Shown here: positions 47,314 to 56,000 of the stretch, in pieces
Position numbering within the stretch: position 1 is the first letter of the stretch
Layout: each line of letters begins with the position of its first letter
Assembly (NCBI GenBank): GCA_910589305.1
Contig: CAJUTV010000015.1
Span: 11,459-75,458, forward strand
Length of the DNA stretch: 64,000 bases
Direction: 5' to 3'
From: an uncultured Lachnospira sp.
GTDB lineage: Bacteria; Bacillota; Clostridia; Lachnospirales; Lachnospiraceae
Translations under genes and position numbers: made by a program
Notes under the pieces: generated by a model
What the model was told of the DNA's origin: nothing
The model's database searches: none
The model's input: only the letters and a program-made list of their open reading frames with translations

Positions 47314-47802
47314 TTATTTATGATAGGGTTCCTTTTGTATAATTTTATATGCACGATAAATTTGTTCCAATAAAATTACGCGCATTAACTGATGAGGAAA
47401 GGTCATTTTAGAAAAGCTCAGACAAAAATCCGCCCTTTTAATAACGGTTTGCGCTAATCCTAACGAGCCGCCTATCACAAACGTAATATTGCTTTTGCCC
47501 TCAATCCCTAATTGATTGATTCGATTTGACAACTCAACAGAATCAAGCTGTTTTCCTTCAATACACAAAGCAATGACATATTCATTTGATTCAATGGACG
47601 ACAATATTCGTTGTCCTTCTTTAAACTTGATTCCATCATTTATTGCCACACTTGCATTATCTGGTGTCTTTTCATCTACAACTTCAACAATTTTAAGTTT
47701 ACAGTATCTTGAAAGTCTTTTTGCATACTCTTCAATCGCTTGACTATAAAACTTTTCTTTTATTTTGCCAACGCATACGATTTTAATATTCATATTTTTC
47801 AT
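47314..47802 (-). CDS. rlmH: 23S rRNA pseudouridine-1915 N3-methyltransferase RlmH
   Basis: A SPOUT-class methyltransferase that modifies pseudouridine 1915 of 23S rRNA. Family marks are IKIVCVGKIKEKFY at the start, the knot region VIGGSLGLAQTVIKRAD and the conserved C-terminal EPYHK. I use the ATG at 47802 (AAAAGG 4 nt upstream), giving 162 residues; an ATG at 47793 would give the usual 159. The 3' end faces the defence region. In staphylococci this gene's 3' end is the SCC cassette insertion site; no cassette recombinase is seen here. Confidence 0.96.
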   Translation of the reverse strand: MKNMNIKIVCVGKIKEKFYSQAIEEYAKRLSRYCKLKIVEVVDEKTPDNASVAINDGIKFKEGQRILSSIESNEYVIALCIEGKQLDSVELSNRINQLGIEGKSNITFVIGGSLGLAQTVIKRADFCLSFSKMTFPHQLMRVILLEQIYRAYKIIQKEPYHK

Positions 47803-47834
47803 TATACCTTTTCTAAATAAAAGCAACTATTAAT

Positions 47835-48098
47835 TTAAGCATTTACAACAAGGTATTGTCCATCTTCAACCTTAAACACTTCTAATTCTTCCTCAAGCTC
47901 TTCGTCTGTAAGCGTTTCTATATCCATTCCTTCCTCTTTTAGATACTGTCTTACTTCCTCTATTGTATCAAACACTTGTGCATAACATTCTTCCAAAAAC
48001 TCTTTTGCTTCCTCAATCGTATAGACTACTGGCTCATCAAATAATTTATCCTGTTGATTTAAAAATGCTTTGGCACATTGATTTGTATAATTTTCCAT
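47835..48098 (-). CDS. Small acidic protein of unknown function
   Basis: An 87-residue acidic protein: MENYTNQCAKAFLNQQDKLF, then a helical Glu-rich middle (TIEEAKEFLEECYAQVFDTI), ending EVFKVEDGQYLVVNA. I use the ATG at 48098, which has GGAG 6 nt before it; the longer frame has no ribosome site. It lies 32 bp upstream of rlmH on the same strand, so the two may be co-transcribed. No family recognised, no signal peptide or membrane segment. Confidence 0.6.
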   Translation of the reverse strand: MENYTNQCAKAFLNQQDKLFDEPVVYTIEEAKEFLEECYAQVFDTIEEVRQYLKEEGMDIETLTDEELEEELEVFKVEDGQYLVVNA

Positions 48099-48240
48099 AA
48101 TATTCTCCATTCTTGTTACTAAAATATAACATGCCATAAAAATAAGAAACTTTTATATTTATGATTATTTCAAATTATATGAATAAAACAATCTTTAAAA
48201 TAAATACATCAAACAATATTATTAAATACTTTCCATAAAT

Positions 48241-49668
48241 TTATTTCAATTCTAAAATACTTTCTGCCTGCTCATTATCAATCTTTTCAACTGCATCAAG
48301 TTTACGATTTATGGCGCGTGTACGCATTCCTATTAATTTGTCAAGGTCACTATCTGTAGTACGTAAACGCTTTTGAATATTAATAAGTCCTTCTTCAAAT
48401 TTCCCAAACTCTGTTTTTGCTGCTTTAAGAATTTCCCAAACCTCTCCGCTTTTCTTTTGAATTGCAAGTGTTGCAAATCCCATTCGTAGAGCATTTAACA
48501 TTGCTGCCATTGTTGATGGACCTGCAATATTTATTTTATAGTTATGCTGCAAATCTTCAATTAATCCCATATTCACAACTTCAGCATATAGCCCTTCAAA
48601 TGGCAAAAACATTATTGCAAAATTTGTTGTATATGGCACTTGAATATATTTTTCATTAATACTTTTTGCACAATGTCTAATCGCAGCAGAAAGTTCTTTT
48701 CGTGCTTTATCAATCATATTTTTATCACTTGATTCATATGCTTTTTGTAAAGCTGTATATGTATCTCCGGGAAATTTGGAATCTATTGGCAGCCAAATTC
48801 CCTTATCATTGTATCCTGGCAATTTCACAGCAAAGTCAACACGTACAATACTATTAGGATTAATCTGAACCTGTTCACTATACTGTTCAGGAGCAAGTAT
48901 TTCTTCAAGTATCGCACCAAGTTGTATCTCACCAAGAATACCACGAGCTTTAACATTTGAAAGAACATTTTTCAAATCAGTAACACCACTTGCAACCAAC
49001 TTCATCTCACCCAATCCCTCATAAACTTCTTTTAAACGTTGATTAACGGTTTCAAATGATTTAGATATTTTGTCATCAAGCGTTTTTTGTAGCTTTTCGT
49101 TTACTGTAGAGTTTATCTTATCAAAACTTTCCTGATTTTCACGACGTAATTTATCCATATTTTCTGAATTTGAACTTTGCATATCTTTTAATGTAAAATT
49201 TATTTCTTTACGAATATTTTCAAATGACATTCTTAATCTTTCAAGACTATCAATAGTTGATTTTTCCTGCTTTTCCTGACTTTCATTAAGGTTTTTACTA
49301 AGTTCTGCCATATTCTTTACTACTGTTTGTGAAACATTATTCAATTTTTCATCAAGAATACTTTGCATTTTTTCTGTAATAATACTATTAATTTTATTAA
49401 AGTTTTCTTGATTTTCATATCGTAAACTATTCATTTCATCTTTAATTTTAGTAATCATTCTATCAACTTGATTCACAGTAGAGTCACTTTGTCGTGATAA
49501 TTGCTCTATAAGCATATGATTATTGTTTTCATACATTTTTGAGATTTGCTCTAATGCATTTTTAATCTCATTTAAATTTTTGCCATCAACTGGTTTAAAT
49601 TGCTTTATCAAAATTGCAACTAAAAGAATAACAATCACTATACAAAAAATGAAAATAATTGTTTCCAT
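48241..49668 (-). CDS. rmuC: DNA recombination protein RmuC
   Basis: A 475-residue protein with one N-terminal membrane segment (about 3-21), a long coiled coil (about 35-225) and a C-terminal domain of the PD-(D/E)xK-like RmuC family (KARGILGEIQLGAILEEIL, FAVKLPG then LPIDSKFPGDTY, and FLPFEGLYAEV). RmuC limits recombination between short inverted repeats in E. coli; the mechanism is not settled. GGAG precedes the ATG. It lies among housekeeping genes and is a separate unit. Confidence 0.95.
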   Translation of the reverse strand: METIIFIFCIVIVILLVAILIKQFKPVDGKNLNEIKNALEQISKMYENNNHMLIEQLSRQSDSTVNQVDRMITKIKDEMNSLRYENQENFNKINSIITEKMQSILDEKLNNVSQTVVKNMAELSKNLNESQEKQEKSTIDSLERLRMSFENIRKEINFTLKDMQSSNSENMDKLRRENQESFDKINSTVNEKLQKTLDDKISKSFETVNQRLKEVYEGLGEMKLVASGVTDLKNVLSNVKARGILGEIQLGAILEEILAPEQYSEQVQINPNSIVRVDFAVKLPGYNDKGIWLPIDSKFPGDTYTALQKAYESSDKNMIDKARKELSAAIRHCAKSINEKYIQVPYTTNFAIMFLPFEGLYAEVVNMGLIEDLQHNYKINIAGPSTMAAMLNALRMGFATLAIQKKSGEVWEILKAAKTEFGKFEEGLINIQKRLRTTDSDLDKLIGMRTRAINRKLDAVEKIDNEQAESILELK

Positions 49669-49748
49669 AAAATTTCTCCTTTGAATTTAAACATATTATT
49701 TTTAAATTATTTCAATTATTATACAAAAAAGAAAATTATTTATATCTT

Positions 49749-50522
49749 TTATAAAAACTTACTTTTTATTACATCTTCCACATGACTGCATCTATATTTT
49801 CCATGTTCTTTTACTTTATCGTCTGCTTGTTCCATTACATACGAATCATACACTTTATCAAGCATGGGAATATCATTATAGTTATCTCCAAATGCAGCAC
49901 AATCTTTAGGTGATATATTAAAATAAGTTTGTAAACGTTCTATTCCTGTGCCTTTGCTGACGCCTTTTGCCATAAAATCTAAATACAGCGCACCAGAAAC
50001 CGTAGCAGCACATTTGTCTCCCCACTGTTTTATCAGATAATCTTTTGAATGTTTGATTCCACTTAAATCACATACAGAAACTTTTACAATCTCTTCTGGA
50101 ATATCGCTAAAATCTTTTACAACCGTAGTTTTATAGTTTACAATTTTTGTCATCCGATAGAGATATTCTTCTGTTTTTGGTTTAATATATGCACTGTTTT
50201 CACCAGAGACAAGCAATTCACAATTTGGTATTTGATACACATCCTTAATAATATCCATAACAAGGTCTTTATCCATAATGGTTTTGCTTATTGTTATTCC
50301 TTTATATTTGACTAAGCCGCCATTTTCAGAGATATAGGCAATATCTTCACAGACAGGCTCAAATAGTCTATAAAGGCTTACAATATGTCTTCCGCTTGCC
50401 GCAGCAAAAACATATCCTTTTTTAGTTAGTTCCCGAATTGTGTTAAACATAGAGTCGTCAACACGCTGTGCTCCATTTAGAAGCAATGTTCCATCAAGGT
50501 CACTTGCAATTAATTTCATCAT
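49749..50522 (-). CDS. Cof-type HAD-family phosphatase
   Basis: A 257-residue hydrolase of the Cof/YwpJ type. HAD motif I is SDLDGTLLL near the N-terminus with the nucleophile Asp; motif IV is FGDNYNDIPML. The C2-type cap domain lies between them. Substrates of such enzymes are usually sugar phosphates or flavin or thiamine intermediates, and cannot be told here. The start overlaps the maf stop (ATGATGA at 50517-50522), so the two are translated together. Confidence 0.93.
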   Translation of the reverse strand: MMKLIASDLDGTLLLNGAQRVDDSMFNTIRELTKKGYVFAAASGRHIVSLYRLFEPVCEDIAYISENGGLVKYKGITISKTIMDKDLVMDIIKDVYQIPNCELLVSGENSAYIKPKTEEYLYRMTKIVNYKTTVVKDFSDIPEEIVKVSVCDLSGIKHSKDYLIKQWGDKCAATVSGALYLDFMAKGVSKGTGIERLQTYFNISPKDCAAFGDNYNDIPMLDKVYDSYVMEQADDKVKEHGKYRCSHVEDVIKSKFL

Positions 50523-51088
50523 AAAAACGTTTTTATCTCCTGATATAATCTGGCAGCAGGAAGCCCAACAACATTGTTGTAATCTCCTTCAATCCCTTTG
50601 ACATAAGCGGCAAATGCACCCTGAATACCATAGCCGCCTGCCTTGTCCATACAATCACCTGTTGCAGCATACTGTTCAATCTCATTATCGGACATATCAT
50701 AACAAACTACATTGGTCTTTTCATAAAAGGATTGATATATACCATCTCCAATAAAAGTTACCCCTGTATATACACTGTGTTTACAGCCACTAATGCTTTT
50801 TATCATGGCTTTTGCCTCTTCTTTAGACTGTGGCTTTCCAAGCACTTTTTTATTATGATAGACAATCGTATCTGCACCAATCACAATACTGTCTTCTTTT
50901 TTATCTTGGCTAAGGCTGTTATACACAGCCTTAGCTTTTAATGAAGAAAGTTCCATAACAATATCTTGTGGTGCTTCTTTTGTCGTAATCTCATCAGCAT
51001 TGCTTGTCATAACTGTAAATGAAATGCCAATTTGTTCAAGAAGTTCTCTTCTTCTTGGCGAACCTGACGCAAGAATAATATTTTTCAC
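50519..51088 (-). CDS. maf: Nucleoside triphosphate pyrophosphatase, Maf family
   Basis: A 189-residue house-cleaning enzyme that hydrolyses dTTP/UTP or modified nucleotides. Family marks are ILASGSPRRRELLEQIG, GADTIVYHNKKVLGKP and ATGDCMDKAGGYGIQG. I use a GTG start at 51088: ACAGAAATGAGG ends 6 nt before it, and the preceding ATG is part of that ribosome site. The result matches the usual length of about 190. It is translationally coupled to the HAD phosphatase. Confidence 0.95.
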   Translation of the reverse strand: MKNIILASGSPRRRELLEQIGISFTVMTSNADEITTKEAPQDIVMELSSLKAKAVYNSLSQDKKEDSIVIGADTIVYHNKKVLGKPQSKEEAKAMIKSISGCKHSVYTGVTFIGDGIYQSFYEKTNVVCYDMSDNEIEQYAATGDCMDKAGGYGIQGAFAAYVKGIEGDYNNVVGLPAARLYQEIKTFL

Positions 51089-51133
51089 GTAATGCCTCAT
51101 TTCTGTACTATTTTTGTATATAATCTGCTTTCT

Positions 51134-51259
51134 AGCCAAAGCGGATATTTGCAATCCGCTACGCTACTCACTCAAACCATCTAGCTGTTATCACAATATC
51201 CATCCTTTCGCTTATGCCTGTGTGGCATTGAAGTGAGGAACTTCCTTGATAAAGCCAAA
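51134..51259 (+). repeat. Dispersed structured repeat, copy C
   Basis: It begins with stem AGCGGAT/ATCCGCT around loop ATTTGCA (51140-51160). The distal part has ATGCC-TGTGT-GGCAT and GAAGT-GAGGA-ACTTC stems, then CTTGATAAAG. It lies between maf and leuA in the same orientation as copies A and B. The left part (AGCCAAAGCG) is shared with copy A. Confidence 0.6.
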
Positions 51260-51293
51260 CAATATTAATAATATATATACTATAAATTATTAT

Positions 51294-52967
51294 TTAGTTT
51301 TTATTTCCCTCAATACTGCGGTTCATAGCCGATTCTAACGCATCAATAGAAGCTCTGATAATATCATGGTCTATGCCAATACCAAAATAATTTTTATTGT
51401 CACTGCCTGTTACACCCACATAGGCAATCGCACTAGACTCAGAACCTTTATTATTCAGTGTGTGTTCCTCATAGCAGCATATATTGCATGGTGCATTAAA
51501 ATATTGTGCCAATGCGTTGCTTACCGCATTCAAACGTCCATTGCCGCCTGCTTCTATATTGATTCGCTCGCCCTCTTTTTCTATTGTAACTGTAGTTTGT
51601 ATACCATTAATCTGCTTAAAGTGAACTTCTACAATCTTAAATTCTGGCGTATATTTTTTATATCGGCTCTCAAATATAGCAAGCACCTCATCAGGAGAAA
51701 GCTCTTTATGCTTCATATCTGAGACATCTTTTACTGCATATCCCAAATCTTCTCTCATTTTTTTAGGAATAATCATTCCATAATTATGTTCCAAAACATA
51801 GGCAACGCCGCCCTTGCCAGACAGACTGTTAATTCGGATAACATCAGAATCGTAAGTGCGCCCAACATCTTCTGGATTAATTGGAAGATATGGCACTGTC
51901 CAATGGTCTTGGTCATGTTCCACTCGATAGTGCATTCCCTTTGATATCGCATCTTGATGTGAGCCAGAAAATGCTGCAAATACCAGTTTTCCACAGTATG
52001 GATGTCTATCGCCAATCGTCATCTGTGTTAATCGTTCATATGTTTCTGCCAATTTCGGCATATCGGAAAAATCTAATTTAGGGTCAACCCCATGTGAGTA
52101 CATATTCATACCAAGTGCTATGATATCCACATTACCTGTTCTTTCACCATTGCCAAATAATGTCCCCTCAATCCGGTCTGCCCCTGCCAAAATGCCAAGC
52201 TCTGCATCGGCAACGCCTGTGCTTCTATCATTATGTGGATGCAGTGATAATATAACATTGTCGCGGCTGTGCATATTTTTGCTCATATACTCAATTTGAC
52301 TTGCAAAAATATGCGGAAGTGACATCTCCACCGTAGCAGGAAGATTAATAATACATTTCTTTTCACTCGTTGGCTCCCAGACATCAATAACTGCATTGCA
52401 CACTTCTAATGCGTACTCTACTTCTGTACCTGTAAAACTTTCTGGGCTATATTCAAAAGAAAAATTACCGCCATCTTTTTGAGCCAATTCTTTTAACATC
52501 ATAGCTCCGTCAACTGCAAGCTGTTTAATTTCATCTTTAGACATGGCAAACACTTGCTCTCTTTGTGCTAATGATGTTGAATTATACAGATGCACAATAA
52601 CTTTTGGTGCACCCTTTACTGCCTCAAATGTCTTTTTAATAATATGTTCTCTTGCCTGTGTAAGCACTTGAATCGTCACATCATCAGGAATCATATTTTT
52701 TTCAATTAAGGTTCTTAAAAATGTATATTCTGTTTCTGAGGCAGCCGGAAATCCAACTTCGATTTCCTTAAATCCTACTTCAATAAGCATATTAAAAAAT
52801 TCCAGTTTTTCCTCAAGGCTCATTGGCTCAATAAGCGCTTGATTGCCATCTCTTAAATCCACCGAACACCAAATAGGCGCCTTATCAATATACTCTTTTT
52901 TTACCCAATCATAACTTGGAACGGGCGGCATAAAATAGCCTCTCTTATACTGTCTGTAATCAAACAT
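51294..52967 (-). CDS. leuA: 2-isopropylmalate synthase
   Basis: LeuA joins acetyl-CoA and 2-ketoisovalerate, the first committed step of leucine synthesis. The 557-residue form fits the longer LeuA type. VDLRDGNQALIEPM and the metal site HPHNDRSTGVADAELG are visible, and the C-terminal LeuA regulatory domain (GGNGRLNAVSNALAQYF; AIAYVGVTG) is present for leucine feedback. The ATG at 52967 has GGAGG 8 nt upstream; an in-frame TTG further up is part of that site. A leucine T-box leader precedes it. No leuB, leuC or leuD is adjacent. Confidence 0.97.
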   Translation of the reverse strand: MFDYRQYKRGYFMPPVPSYDWVKKEYIDKAPIWCSVDLRDGNQALIEPMSLEEKLEFFNMLIEVGFKEIEVGFPAASETEYTFLRTLIEKNMIPDDVTIQVLTQAREHIIKKTFEAVKGAPKVIVHLYNSTSLAQREQVFAMSKDEIKQLAVDGAMMLKELAQKDGGNFSFEYSPESFTGTEVEYALEVCNAVIDVWEPTSEKKCIINLPATVEMSLPHIFASQIEYMSKNMHSRDNVILSLHPHNDRSTGVADAELGILAGADRIEGTLFGNGERTGNVDIIALGMNMYSHGVDPKLDFSDMPKLAETYERLTQMTIGDRHPYCGKLVFAAFSGSHQDAISKGMHYRVEHDQDHWTVPYLPINPEDVGRTYDSDVIRINSLSGKGGVAYVLEHNYGMIIPKKMREDLGYAVKDVSDMKHKELSPDEVLAIFESRYKKYTPEFKIVEVHFKQINGIQTTVTIEKEGERINIEAGGNGRLNAVSNALAQYFNAPCNICCYEEHTLNNKGSESSAIAYVGVTGSDNKNYFGIGIDHDIIRASIDALESAMNRSIEGNKN

Positions 52968-53122
52968 CTTTTTTACCTCCAAAAAATAAAATCAAACGTC
53001 GACACGCTTTGCGAGCCGCCTTATTGAATTGAAATTTGCCTGTCAGAGATTTATACAACGATATCATTTCATATATTGCTTATAAAAATAAATATTCTAT
53101 AACAATAAAATTGATATGATAC

Positions 53123-53437
53123 AAAAAAGTCTTTCGCCCCTGACATGCGTATGTCAAGAGACGAAAGACGAAAAGTCTCACGCGGTACCACTCTTATTCA
53201 CGATAAATCAATCGTGCCCTCACTGAATACGGACAATCCTGTCTTAAACGATTTTGTCTTAAAACGATTTGTCTTATATTCTGTCCATTATAACGGTTGG
53301 CATCCGTCTATGCCTAATCTTAATGTGCAAATATTGCACCATTAATTTCAGATAGCAGCTCCAAGACGAGTTCAATGTCTTCCTTCTATTGTCTCACACC
53401 ACCCGACAACTCTCTGAAACCAGTCAACATCTACTAT
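53123..53437 (-). promoter_or_regulatory. Leucine T-box riboswitch of leuA
   Basis: A tRNA-sensing leader on the minus strand. The base of Stem I pairs ATAGTAG (plus 53431-53437) with CTGCTAT (plus 53352-53358). The specifier, in GAACTCGTC, is CTC (plus 53368-53370), a leucine codon. The antiterminator T-box is GAGTGGTACCGCG (plus 53180-53192). The terminator stem spans 53129-53169, GTCTTTCG pairing with CGAAAGAC plus an inner TGACAT/ATGTCA, followed by TTTTTT (53123-53128). Uncharged leucine tRNA would allow read-through into leuA. It fills half of the 594-bp gap 52968-53561; the rest is AT-rich with nothing seen except a probable promoter zone. Confidence 0.93.
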
Positions 53438-53561
53438 TTCTTTTCATAGCCTTTTTTATATTACTTTTCTTACTATACAAAAAAATAATTCTATTGTCAA
53501 GATATCTTTTTGCAATTTTTCTAGTAAATTTTTTATATATTATTTTTTTATTTAATATTTC

Positions 53562-54557
53562 TTATTTTATTACAACTGCCTGATTTCCTATCTGATTGAA
53601 TCGATAATTAAACAGTGCCATATCATATGTTACATTTCCTTTCATTGGGTCCATAATATGAACAACCGACTGTTCATAATCATATCCTGTAAGTAAAAGA
53701 CAGTGTTCATTTGCTGGAAAACGCACTTCTTCCCCATCAATATTCCATATGGCGCTTGTGTACGTGTCTAGCATATCAATCGTTGCCCATATAACAACTG
53801 GATAACCTAAATCAATCTGCTTAAATAAAGATTGTAAATCATTGTTACTATAATCATATGCCATATGTTGTGCATTTATATCCCTTAAAAACGTATTGGC
53901 ACAATTGATAATTACAGGGGCAAAACAGCCATATGCACCATCATCATCTGGTCTTCCTATAAATGCTTGATAAGGATTTGTTTCACCTATTGCTCCCATA
54001 TCTAAATAAGTATCACACATTGTTATTTTATCAATATCATAGCCAAGATAATTTAATGCTGCTGTAAGAGATGTAACTTCACAACCAGAAGGCAATTCTG
54101 GATTTTGCAATAACTGTTCTATATTTAATTTGTTTTTTATATTTCCAGATTCCCATGAAATAGAATATTCTTTTAATATTTCTGGCGTTACTGTATACCT
54201 GTGCAGCCAGCTTCCCTCAATAACTTCCTCCTCTTTAGCACTGCTATTATCATTAATAACGTCATTATTTTGCGTATTAATAGAATTTTGCGTATCAATA
54301 GAATCGTTCATATCTTCAAGACATATCTCTTTGGCATCAACTTCAGTATTATCATCTGTTGTATCTTCGTTTATATCAACTTCATCTTGACCATTATCGA
54401 ATGCCTTATTATTTTCTGTCTCTTTTTGTACTTTTTCACTAAACATGTCGCCTTTAACATTTTTTTGATGTAAAAAAAATAGAATTGTTGCTCCCATAAT
54501 TAGTGTAAAAAAGGTCAATACTGCAATTTCTTTTTTAAATTTTTTTAAGCTTTCCAT
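53562..54557 (-). CDS. Membrane-anchored C39-like cysteine peptidase
   Basis: A 331-residue protein with one N-terminal membrane segment (about 12-30), an acidic Asn/Asp-rich linker (about 40-100) and a C-terminal Peptidase_C39_2-like domain. The catalytic Cys is in LPSGCEVTSLTAALNYLGYD, the His in NEHCLLLTGYD, and the Asp in HIMDPMKGN. The active site would be outside the cell. I use the ATG at 54557, which has AAAGAGGT before it. It lies 120 bp after the membrane-protein gene of the MoxR operon. Substrate unknown; peptidoglycan peptides or secreted proteins are possible. Confidence 0.82.
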   Translation of the reverse strand: MESLKKFKKEIAVLTFFTLIMGATILFFLHQKNVKGDMFSEKVQKETENNKAFDNGQDEVDINEDTTDDNTEVDAKEICLEDMNDSIDTQNSINTQNNDVINDNSSAKEEEVIEGSWLHRYTVTPEILKEYSISWESGNIKNKLNIEQLLQNPELPSGCEVTSLTAALNYLGYDIDKITMCDTYLDMGAIGETNPYQAFIGRPDDDGAYGCFAPVIINCANTFLRDINAQHMAYDYSNNDLQSLFKQIDLGYPVVIWATIDMLDTYTSAIWNIDGEEVRFPANEHCLLLTGYDYEQSVVHIMDPMKGNVTYDMALFNYRFNQIGNQAVVIK

Positions 54558-54677
54558 AGTACCTCTTTCCTGTGTTACTATCAAAATAAATAAAACACAT
54601 TTTTTAATCGTTCTATATACTTCCAAAATTTAACAGGAAGCATATATTATTGTATACGTACTAACTTTCAAAAAGTT

Positions 54678-56000
54678 TTATTTAAAACTTTTATTTATAT
54701 AATTTTTTATCAAATTAGTCTCTTCCTCTGTTACCTTTTCTTCTGAATATCGTGCTTTTTCATAGATTTGTGTTATTGTTTCTGCCTTGATTTTATCTTC
54801 TGTTATATTGTCTTTTGTCAATTTAGAGGGCAAGCTTGAAAGATTGGGAATATTTCCTTTTGTACCTTTTAAAACTGCCATCTTATATATTTTTCGCACT
54901 GATTTCACCGATTTGGATTCTTTATAATTATTTTTTGCAAAATTCTTGTTTACATATTCCTTTTCTTCTTTTGGCTTTACAAATTCAACAATATCAAACC
55001 CTTGTTTTTTTGTTCGATTAAAATTTTTTATATAATGAACCACCATATAAACGATTCCTGCAACAATTGCCAATAACAAAAGAAATCCTACTGCTTCCGC
55101 TATTGCTTCAAGTATTGGCGAATCCGTATATTCAAGCTCTGTACCATCAAGAGAATCCAGTGAGTCTTTCTTTTCTTCTATTGGTTCCTTTATTTCACTA
55201 TTGCCACCGCCAAGACCTAAAAGAAATAAAAAAGCACGAACAACCAATCTTACTATTTGATATGTTCCAGACTGTACCAAAGAAAACATATTGCCATATT
55301 TGCCATTGTAAAAAGCCAACATACTAATCATAATCAATACAATAGAAATAATATTAACATATTTATTAACATATTTTAATTGTCCCGCAGGAAAATCTGC
55401 TTTATCTTTATTAAGCTGAAAGATTCGATACATATAATTTGCATTATTATGAATTAATACCAGCAACACAAAGAAAATACTTAAAAAGGCTTCTGTCATC
55501 ATCAATACTTCTATATTTTGAATAGAACCAGCCACGTAACCTATTATCATTACTGCAACAGCATAAATTGGAACAGCTTCACTGATAAGTATTGATTTTA
55601 ATGCTTTTTCTTTAGCTTGTGCAGCTGTATAACCATCTCTAATAGGCATATCTTGGTCTGTGATAAGACTTATTTTATGATTTTTTAACTTTATTGAATA
55701 CAAACTTATTACTAATGCCATAATCATATTGCTTAATATCATTTCATCACTTAGTGAAAAAAGATATGCAATAATAAATATAAATATATTAGAAAGAATA
55801 AATAATTGTATTTTTTGGACCCATTTTCTTGCGGCAAACGCCAATATTGCAACAGCTGGAACCCACAAGCCATAAAGTATAGCAATATTATCCATCTTAA
55901 ATAATCCAAAATAAAAGATATAGATTGCTGCTAAAAATACAATGCACTGTTCAAGCATTTCAATAAAAGATAACCATGCTCTTGACTTATCCTTCTGCAT
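54678..56000 (-). CDS. Multi-pass membrane protein of the MoxR/DUF58 operon
   Basis: A 440-residue protein with about eight hydrophobic segments up to residue 330 and a cytoplasmic tail ending with YEKARYSEEKVTEEETNLIK, similar to DUF4129-type tails. In other bacteria the third gene of MoxR-DUF58 operons is often a transglutaminase-like membrane protein, but I see no transglutaminase Cys-His-Asp core here. The start overlaps the DUF58 gene by 14 nt. A role in envelope assembly is inferred from context only. Confidence 0.7.
   Translation of the reverse strand: MQKDKSRAWLSFIEMLEQCIVFLAAIYIFYFGLFKMDNIAILYGLWVPAVAILAFAARKWVQKIQLFILSNIFIFIIAYLFSLSDEMILSNMIMALVISLYSIKLKNHKISLITDQDMPIRDGYTAAQAKEKALKSILISEAVPIYAVAVMIIGYVAGSIQNIEVLMMTEAFLSIFFVLLVLIHNNANYMYRIFQLNKDKADFPAGQLKYVNKYVNIISIVLIMISMLAFYNGKYGNMFSLVQSGTYQIVRLVVRAFLFLLGLGGGNSEIKEPIEEKKDSLDSLDGTELEYTDSPILEAIAEAVGFLLLLAIVAGIVYMVVHYIKNFNRTKKQGFDIVEFVKPKEEKEYVNKNFAKNNYKESKSVKSVRKIYKMAVLKGTKGNIPNLSSLPSKLTKDNITEDKIKAETITQIYEKARYSEEKVTEEETNLIKNYINKSFK

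Noticed and set aside
47314..47340. SCC-type attachment site at the rlmH 3' end
   Set aside because: No ccr recombinase is present, and I found no second copy of the rlmH end sequence at another border.
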